Source: Bugula neritina
Taxonomy: Eukaryota > Bryozoa > Gymnolaemata > Cheilostomatida > Bugulidae
Direction: 5' to 3'
DNA: 64,000 nucleotides
NCBI GenBank assembly: GCA_964035545.1
Contig: OZ037769.1
Location: forward strand, 13,196,633-13,260,632
Part shown: positions 60,501-64,000 of the stretch, in pieces
How positions within the stretch are numbered: position 1 is the first letter of the stretch
Layout: the number at the start of each line of letters is the position of its first letter
Program-made: the position numbers and the translations under genes
Notes under the pieces: model-generated
Seen by the model: the letters and a program-made list of their open reading frames with translations, nothing else
What the model was told of the DNA's origin: nothing
The model's database searches: none

Positions 60501-61961
60501 CGTTTGATTATTAGACCTAGAAATGCAGCAACTGTTGGATTGCTTCAAGTTTCAGGTAGTCTAGACAGTGCGAGAATAATTTTTACAGGTTAGTTCTTCG
60601 GAATAGCTCTTCCAGTGTACACCTTATAAAATCTCTCAGTTTAGAACTATACAATTCAGAGTAAAAGTTGGGGTCAGTAGGCTAATACTACTTTGTGAAA
60701 ATCTGTCAAAGTGATGAATTTTATTTAGACCTTCATCTTACTTCCAGAAAACAAAAATAAACCAACAGTTTCCCACTACCCTAGTTCATCATAACAAGCC
60801 CTGATTTAGTCCACTATCAAGTAATATAATTGTATTTTTTATTTTAATATAATTACAAATTTCTTATAGACATTGTTACCAAAGTGGATACAAATAATCA
60901 AGTAAGAATTTATTCAAAAACTATGCACTCTTGAGTAGATCAAAAGGTGTGGACCACACCTATAACATAAAACAAATTCTACCCAATAACTTAATTTGTT
61001 GACAGTACTTTGGCAGATTAAACAGCCCTATACCCAGCATAATACATTACATCACAGGAGCAGCATTAGGGTAACATAGGGTAGGCCTATAGGTGTCCCA
61101 CTAAAAGTACAACTACACTATCTATCAGCTAGTAGAATGATAGCCTACTTGTCAAATTCCCACATGGACTGCCTTGTTTAGCATAAAGTTGTTCAAAAGT
61201 AGATTAGCTTGGAAGTTTCTAGATTTTGGGCAGATTTTGCTCATGTTTTAATGAGGAAGTTGATAAAAATAATTTAAATTGAATAAAATGAGTAACTTTT
61301 TGCTTTGATAAACGTAGTTGTAAACTTCGATAATGGTATTCATCCCATGCCACATTATTGTAAATCAGCACAACATCTTTTTCAAGGCAGCAACTAATTT
61401 ATTCGACTATTTCATATAAAAATTGAAATTTGAAAAAAAAACAAAATTGGAATTTGACCAGTCATAGCTGGTCATCTTTATTTGATGCTTTTGATTTATT
61501 GTTGATATTTAGGAAGAAAATAAAAACTTGAAATGAACAAAACTCCGACATAAAACATACGTGGAGATCATTTCACAACTTCCCTTAAAGTTGCCGTTTA
61601 CCAGGGTTAGTTTGGGAAATTCTATGCCGCAAAAAATGAGCCTAGTTTATCCGTGTTTTCTATAACATGAAACTATACTGAAAAACGATAAAAATATTTA
61701 AAAATAAGCATAAAATATAATATGAAGCATTATATGAAGCAGTATTATCATAGATATGCGTACCTTGGGGTTGGGAAGAGTCATTTTGAAAAGGTCTGTC
61801 ATGTGATGAGAGAGAAGGGTGTGCGACCATTTCTGGGTGCTGCGAGAAGTTATGCACCCTGTATGAGGTTTTGCACCACTGCAGCTGCTTGTGTTCCAGC
61901 CACAGATTCAGACGTTTGAAGGTTTGTTTGCAGAAGCCACACACATGAAGGTCACCCTCGT
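32877..61961 (-). CDS. C2H2 zinc-finger / AT-hook protein, 3' 14 coding exons (5' end missing)
   Basis: Exons in transcript order: 61961-61764, 59662-59552, 58047-57898, 57081-56901, 55154-55088, 52758-52596, 49891-49800, 48587-48294, 46643-46458, 45604-45421, 41134-41011, 37760-37667, 34522-34343, 33584-32877. All junctions are GT-AG and in phase, giving 909 codons and a TAA; residues here are numbered from the first full codon. About 16 C2H2 or C2HC fingers are seen, many joined across introns. An AT-hook, KRPRGRPRK, spans 149-157, and a basic stretch (RNRKRERARSRK) lies at about 96-107. Acidic and Ser/Thr-rich linkers separate the fingers. The protein is expected to be nuclear and DNA-binding, probably a transcriptional regulator. 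No vertebrate orthologue is recognised with confidence. The start codon was not found. Confidence 0.9.
33585..34342 (-). other. Zinc-finger gene intron 13
   Basis: Contains a MITE family 2 copy at about 33760-33935. Plus-strand frames at 33466-33687 and 33965-34198 are chance frames. Confidence 0.7.
33760..33935. mobile_element. MITE family 2, diverged copy 1
   Basis: Left TTTATAGATGTAGATTAG; right, read inward, AACTGTTTAGGTACAATAATG. The middle block GTTATGTTCTCCTCAGAACT then TCAACCCAAACCAAAATTC matches the copies at 56573 and 59917. Confidence 0.65.
34343..34522 (-). CDS. Zinc-finger gene exon 13
   Basis: Codons 615-674. Completes finger CKVC-x12-H-x3-H begun in exon 12, then has a C2HC-like finger (CTYC..H..C) and the CPEC half of the next. 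The donor AAG|GTCAGA gives a finger one residue shorter than standard when joined to the last exon. A second possible donor 30 bases on (AAA|GTAGTT) stays in frame but breaks the finger spacing. Confidence 0.82.
34523..37666 (-). other. Zinc-finger gene intron 12
   Basis: 3.1 kb of AT-rich DNA. A 13-base GC palindrome (GGGGCGGAGCCCC, 35692-35704) stands out. No repeat family recognised and no coding frame supported. Confidence 0.65.
37667..37760 (-). CDS. Zinc-finger gene exon 12
   Basis: Last base of Val583 and codons 584-614. It carries a finger with four residues between its cysteines (CVVADC-x12-H-x3-H), then YVCK, the start of the next. Phase 2 in, phase 0 out. Confidence 0.9.
37800..38030. 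repeat. Minisatellite with ~25-base unit
   Basis: Repeated TTCTAGATGTACTAATAGAA-like words with substitutions. Confidence 0.7.
40087..40400. repeat. AT-rich minisatellite with ~40-60-base unit
   Basis: Repeated TATTACATTACAATATACTA then TAATACCATAAACAT blocks with length variation. Confidence 0.75.
41011..41134 (-). CDS. Zinc-finger gene exon 11
   Basis: Codons 543-582 plus flanking split codons. Finger CWLC-x12-H-x4-H. The acceptor is GTTATTTTTAG and the donor CTTGT|GTATAGG. The donor is weak but is the one that keeps phase 2 into exon 12 and restores its finger. Confidence 0.85.
42062..42298. repeat. 32-base minisatellite, eight units
   Basis: Unit begins ATTAACCTGGTTATACA and continues TTGTACTGGTGTTGC. 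Unit starts are at 42062, 42094, 42126, 42158, 42190, 42222, 42253 and 42285. A degenerate echo (TGTACTGGTGTTATACAG) appears at about 42505-42560. Confidence 0.93.
43708..43815 (+). mobile_element. tRNA-derived SINE, family 2, best copy
   Basis: Reads AGTGTTGAGATTACCCAG, then GCCTCTGTAGCGCAATGG (A box), GCTTGCGAGCCGGAGGTC, GGTTCGAGTCCC (exact B-box consensus) and an AAATTATTTTACAG tail. The intact promoter boxes make it the reference copy here. The T-arm and acceptor arms do not pair, so it is not a working tRNA gene. Confidence 0.82.
44038..44575. repeat. 24-base minisatellite, about 22 units
   Basis: Unit ACAGTGTAAGTATATAGAAT plus ATAT, with G/A, C/T and T/C variants. As 24 is a multiple of three, all three minus-strand frames are open and give 8-residue peptide repeats. 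These are artefacts. Confidence 0.95.
45421..45604 (-). CDS. Zinc-finger gene exon 10 (linker)
   Basis: Codons 481-541. A finger-free Thr/Ser/Asn/Gly-rich linker. Phase 0 in (after HK), phase 1 out; the split codon makes Glu542 with exon 11. Confidence 0.88.
45605..46457 (-). other. Zinc-finger gene intron 9
   Basis: 0.85 kb, no recognisable repeat. Minus-strand frames near 45535-46170 are unsupported. Confidence 0.6.
46458..46643 (-). CDS. Zinc-finger gene exon 9
   Basis: Codons 419-480. DELVCHFRDFH completes the finger opened by CPCC in exon 8. An acidic stretch follows (SEDDINEMVDENS), then finger CFIC-x12-H-x3-H. Phase 0 at both ends. Confidence 0.92.
46644..48293 (-). other. Zinc-finger gene intron 8
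   Basis: 1.65 kb AT-rich. Around 47070-47165 a short GTATGTGnnACA.CATGTAG..ATGTGTGTTG repeat appears three times. The 82-codon and 70-codon minus-strand frames here are not spliced to anything and are unsupported. Confidence 0.6.
48294..48587 (-). CDS. Zinc-finger gene exon 8 (Ser/Leu-rich linker)
   Basis: Codons 321-418. Begins VAQEVKRIRHIKIDKPSP, then a long Ser/Leu/Ala-rich low-complexity region, then VTCPCCQSKFSDK, which opens a finger finished in exon 9. Phase 0 at both ends; acceptor GTTGACCAG, donor AAG|GTAAGT. Confidence 0.9.
48588..49799 (-). other. Zinc-finger gene intron 7
   Basis: 1.2 kb. Its first ~200 bases in transcript order are almost entirely SINE copy B. The rest is unassigned AT-rich DNA; the 94-codon and 64-codon minus-strand frames are unsupported. 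Confidence 0.7.
49596..49788 (+). mobile_element. tRNA-derived SINE, family 1, copy B
   Basis: Head GGAACAGACATGGTCTAGAGG, B-box-like GGTTCAAACACC, central GTGATGTTAGGAAGAGCATC and tail CACTATACAGTCACATGAG. It is antisense to the host gene and ends about 15 bases from the exon 7 splice donor. Confidence 0.85.
49800..49891 (-). CDS. Zinc-finger gene exon 7
   Basis: Codons 291-320. A whole finger, YCRFC-x12-H-x3-H, and the start of a linker. Phase 1 in (Gly290 split), phase 0 out at GAG|GTTGGT. Confidence 0.9.
49892..52595 (-). other. Zinc-finger gene intron 6
   Basis: 2.7 kb AT-rich DNA. Plus-strand frames of 74 and 61 codons (50789-51013, 51876-52061) have no supporting features. Just inside the donor is a T/C-rich run on the minus strand (52540-52575). 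Confidence 0.6.
52596..52758 (-). CDS. Zinc-finger gene exon 6
   Basis: Codons 236-289. An acidic lead (DAIDDNSETEE) and finger CGLC-x12-H-x4-H, ending AYYPG. Phase 0 in, phase 1 out. Confidence 0.92.
53493..53686 (-). mobile_element. tRNA-derived SINE, family 1, copy C
   Basis: On the minus strand: CAAAGCAGCAGTAGTCTAGT then GGTTAGGGCAC, CATTGGTGATGTCAGGAAGA then GCATTCAGTCATCATTGCTCC, and a CTCACAGGGATGG-type end. Diverged from copy A and probably older. Confidence 0.7.
53798..54418 (-). other. Unexplained 206-codon open frame in intron 5
   Basis: Starts at an ATG and runs 206 codons. The predicted product is basic and hydrophobic in parts, without a domain I recognise. The overlapping plus-strand frame (53850-54074, 74 codons) is also open. 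Its length is unusual for AT-rich intronic DNA, so it may be a transposon remnant or chance. It is not joined to the zinc-finger exons by splice phase. Confidence 0.3.
55088..55154 (-). CDS. Zinc-finger gene exon 5
   Basis: 67 bases, codons 214-235 plus the last base of Arg213. CSKSFIKLSHLHRHMNKKKPC completes the finger whose CPR begins in exon 4, giving CPRC-x12-H. The terminal ligand is a Cys or an internal His. Phase 2 in, phase 0 out. Confidence 0.88.
55518..55718 (+). mobile_element. tRNA-derived SINE, family 1, copy D
   Basis: Head GGAGCAGCCGCGGTCTACGG, then GCATTTGCTTAGTAAACAC, central GTGATGTTAGGAAGAGTATC and tail GACTATAAACTTGTGTGAG. Closest to copy A. Confidence 0.85.
56083..56169 (+). 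repeat. G-rich tract with GGGTTAGGGG words
   Basis: At least nine runs of three to five G within 87 bases, with a repeated GAGAGAGGGTTAGGGGA unit. It meets the sequence rule for G-quadruplex formation on the plus strand. The host gene's transcript would carry the C-rich strand. Confidence 0.8.
56498..56775 (+). mobile_element. tRNA-derived SINE, family 2, split by a MITE
   Basis: Left part TGTAGTGTTGCTATTACCCA through CCCCTGTGGTGTACTGG and GTTTGCAAGCCAGAG. Right part resumes at 56751 with TTTGAATTCCAGTAGGGG and an AAAATATTTTATAG tail. Removing 56573-56750 restores the order seen at 43708-43815. Confidence 0.78.
56573..56742. mobile_element. MITE family 2, copy 2, nested in a SINE
   Basis: 170 bases. 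Left AGGTAGGTGTAGTAATGG then AGAAATTGAGAAAAGCC; right, read inward, CCATTTAGGAGCAATAGTGG then AGAAATTGAGATAGCC. Flanked by GTTTCGGG (56565-56572) and GTCTCGGG (56743-56750), a 7-of-8 match consistent with an 8-base target duplication, as made by hAT and some other superfamilies. Confidence 0.8.
56901..57081 (-). CDS. Zinc-finger gene exon 4 (AT-hook second half, Ser/Thr/Pro linker)
   Basis: Codons 154-212. Begins (G)RPRK, the second half of the AT-hook, then a Ser/Pro/Thr-rich linker, then VYSCP, which opens a finger. Phase 1 in, phase 2 out at CCAAG|GTCAGG. Confidence 0.9.
57105..57365. repeat. TATAATAT-rich low-complexity tract
   Basis: Irregular TATATAATATTATA words with occasional CATA and GATT interruptions. 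Confidence 0.75.
57741..57830. repeat. Short minisatellite (CTGACACCCTATGATG-like)
   Basis: About six copies of a 12-20-base unit containing GACACCCTAT or GAGACCCTGT, about 70 bases beyond the donor end of exon 3. Confidence 0.75.
57898..58047 (-). CDS. Zinc-finger gene exon 3 (AT-hook first half)
   Basis: Codons 104-152. Basic start (RSRKQDSPQP), a Ser/Pro/Ala/Asp linker, and YKRPR at the end, the first half of the AT-hook. 150 bases, phase 1 at both ends, so skippable in frame; skipping would remove KRPR and destroy the hook. Confidence 0.9.
58048..59551 (-). other. Zinc-finger gene intron 2
   Basis: 1.5 kb of AT-rich DNA with no recognised repeat or frame. Confidence 0.6.
59552..59662 (-). 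CDS. Zinc-finger gene exon 2
   Basis: Codons 67-102. A Ser/Met/Gly/Pro-rich segment ending in the basic run MPRNRKRER, which continues into exon 3 and could serve as a nuclear localisation signal (inference). 111 bases, phase 1 at both ends. Confidence 0.87.
59663..61763 (-). other. Zinc-finger gene intron 1 (first visible)
   Basis: 2.1 kb. Holds MITE family 2 copy 3 (59917-60092); the remainder shows no recognised element. Confidence 0.65.
59917..60092. mobile_element. MITE family 2, copy 3
   Basis: Left TTAGATGTAGGTGCAGTAAT then AGAGAAATAGAG; right, read inward, CATTTAGATACAGTGATGG then AGAAATTGAGATAGCC. The internal TTATGTTCTCGAGAGAAATT then CAACGCACGGCCCAAACC block is shared with the other copies. 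No target duplication could be fixed. Confidence 0.72.
61764..61961 (-). CDS. Zinc-finger gene first visible exon
   Basis: Codons 1-65 plus split codons. A C2HC-type finger (CGFC-x12-H-x5-C), then a His/Ser/Pro-rich segment ending SSQPQ. The acceptor is CTGTGTATTGCAG, phase 1, so at least one more coding exon lies upstream. The next splice, G|AT, makes Asp66. Confidence 0.9.
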
Positions 61962-62007
61962 CTGCAATACACAGGTGACAATATATGGCAGGTGTCACAC
62001 AGTGCTC

Positions 62008-62400
62008 CATGGTGTCCTATAGTGTCATACATTATTCCATAATGTCACACAGTTCCCCACAGTGTCATATAGTGTCTTACAGTGCAACATAGTATCATGT
62101 AGTGTCACACAGTTCCCCACAGTGTCATATAGTGTCACACAGTGCAACATGGTGTCATGTAGTGTCGCACAGTGCTGCAGTGCATAGTGTCATGTAGTGT
62201 CACGCAGTGCAACAACGTGTCATATAGTGTCACACAATGCAACATAGTATCATGTAGTGTCATACAGTGCCATATGGTGTCATATAGTGTCACACAGTGC
62301 CCCACAGTGTCATGTAGTGTCGCACAGTGCTGCATAGTTGCATGTAGTGTCACACAGTACTCTATATAGTGTCCAAAAGTGTCACACAGTGCCCCATACA
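62008..62400. repeat. 30-base minisatellite (AGTGTCA-rich), about 13 units
   Basis: Unit AGTGTCATGTAGTGTCACAC followed by AGTGCAACAT, with CCCCAC, TTCCCC and CTGCAT variants, itself made of ~10-base sub-repeats. It starts about 47 bases upstream of the acceptor end of the first visible zinc-finger exon. Frames in it on both strands encode Cys/Ser/Thr/His repeats and are artefacts. Confidence 0.93.
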
Positions 62401-64000
62401 CAGTTACACTGAGTCTATAATAAGGGTTATACAGTGCCTGACATTTGGACGTTAGGTTACCCTACCGCACATGTTCTTTACAGCATTAGACAGTGGCCAC
62501 AGTCTAGGACCCAGTCTAGGACACAGTTTATGTTAAAGTAAATTAATCTAGGGCATTTACTCTTTTGGTACATATCAGTAATGTAATCTTTTGTGAAATA
62601 TAAGAGATGAAGAAAACCAGGGCAATGGCTTGAGCTTTGAAAGTTATTTTAGGAAATAGCACTGCAGTTTTATTATATTAGTATATTGCATAATTTAGTA
62701 GTAAGATTTGAATGCACTAAGGAGTTACCTACTCTATTCTATTGCGAAACCATCTATAGAAGTGTTCAATTACTACCCACTAAGAAAATGCCCTTTATCA
62801 GATTTATGTAAGCATATCTAAGCATCCATAAATTCCTTGGCAAAAGACGGTGCTAGCTTGGTTCCCATAGCATATGCTAAGCAGTGTTCCCATAGCAAAC
62901 ACAAGGGGGGAATAAATTTAACAGCCAACGAGCAGCCCATTTCCTGTATACTGAAGGTGATCGGCCAGGTGATACCCCACCAGCCAGTTATGATAGACTC
63001 AGAAACTTAGAGCTAGAAAGAGAAGTAGTGGCTGGCCAGGGAACAGGCCTAAACACAGGCGGTTAGATATAGGATGATTCAGAATTCTTTAATTGATTGA
63101 ATTTTATTAATGTTTACTGAAAACTAACCTGTTTCAGGTCAGAATTCTTATGTCAAATGTTTTTTATTTACTTGTTTGTTGGGAGATGATGAATAGCATA
63201 AAATATACCCTATAACTATGGTATTGGCCAGCCAACTCGGGAACATTCTAGAATGTCTGCTCAGACTACTAAAGCCAATTTTATAACTCCGAATTCAATT
63301 AGCTGCTCCCAGCCCTAGCCTTTCAATGCACTCAACTGCAGATGAAAACTTGCAATGAGAGGAGTTTTAAGGCAGTGAGGCTAATATTTATATTAGCTAT
63401 TCAAATGTTAGCCTCAGTTCGTTCTCTGACATTTAAATTAATAGTATTTTACTGTCTAGCACGTTTATTGTAAAGACTTATGTAATCACGCAGAAGGTAT
63501 GCATGCTTGAATTGTTAGAAGGCATTGATTAAAGGCCCTTTATTACATACAAGTCTTTATAGCAATACAACATTGATTTTTAGGCCTCAATCAAAATATA
63601 AATCCATTGGGATCCTGTATCAGACTAGAGATATAAGTGACCCATAAACTTGAACCCTATGCTTTATCATCACCTACAACTCGTTAAGGAAAAGGAACTT
63701 GATGATGGAAAAGGGCACGGAATGTCAATAATTTTATTTAGCTTCTAGGCAGGCTGACCAAAAACCAACACTTAACGGGTAATAAGCATACAGACCCGAA
63801 TTAGTTGAACACAGGGAACAAGGCTAATTTGTTAGATAATGGCTAATAGAGTTGCGGTGGTACTGCACAACCCCAAAAACAGGGCAGCCCCTTAGGTGAT
63901 GGTCGAATAAGAAACAATGACTACCCACTTCCTTCTCAAGTGACAACAAAACCCAGCCTTTGTTTAGTCCTAACATTGTTACTAACAGGGCTTTAGATTA
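62401..64000. other. Unassigned DNA upstream of the first visible zinc-finger exon
   Basis: Probably intronic. I could not place an upstream exon, promoter or repeat family. Confidence 0.4.

Noticed and set aside
62008-62400. CRISPR-like array
   Set aside because: Units are contiguous without unique spacers, and the genome is eukaryotic.
62135-62401. Cys/His/Thr-repeat frames on both strands that look finger-like
   Set aside because: Products of the 30-base minisatellite; cysteine and histidine spacing does not fit any zinc finger.

Overview
This is a stretch of a metazoan nuclear genome: three intron-rich protein-coding genes in strongly AT-rich DNA, with many micro- and minisatellites and interspersed repeats (tRNA-derived SINEs, short non-autonomous DNA transposons, one LINE). 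The first gene is most like invertebrate D1-type dopamine receptors. With a CUB/F-type-lectin-like membrane protein this suggests a protostome, perhaps a lophotrochozoan; the sequence does not fix the species. No bacterial features, CRISPR arrays or rRNA genes were seen.

Layout. 1-12.2 kb: no supportable gene; AT-rich DNA with a hAT-like MITE, a foldback repeat, one SINE and several low-complexity tracts. 12.2-14.8 kb (+): a D1-like dopamine receptor in two coding exons (432 aa), whose intron holds a 509-base uninterrupted (CA)n tract ending 33 bases before the splice acceptor. 16.5-18.7 kb: a 5'-truncated LINE with an open 549-codon reverse transcriptase frame, between two copies of a tRNA-derived SINE. 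20.3-30.0 kb (+): a 15-exon gene for a type I membrane protein: signal peptide, CUB domain, galactose-binding/F-type-lectin-like domain, one membrane helix, and a cytoplasmic tail built from small exons, three of which could be skipped in frame. 32.9-62.0 kb (-): the 3' 14 coding exons (909 codons) of a large C2H2 zinc-finger/AT-hook protein whose 5' end was not found and probably lies beyond the window. It is convergent with the membrane-protein gene. 62.0-64.0 kb: a 30-base minisatellite, then unassigned DNA.

The exon models were built by hand from GT/AG sites. They are supported by unbroken reading phase across every junction and by domain motifs restored across introns: the receptor's loop 1, the CUB domain, five zinc fingers with standard C2H2 spacing, and an AT-hook. 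The three genes have no evident shared pathway. The receptor would act in dopamine/cAMP signalling, the CUB protein in ligand recognition at the cell surface, and the zinc-finger protein in nuclear DNA binding.
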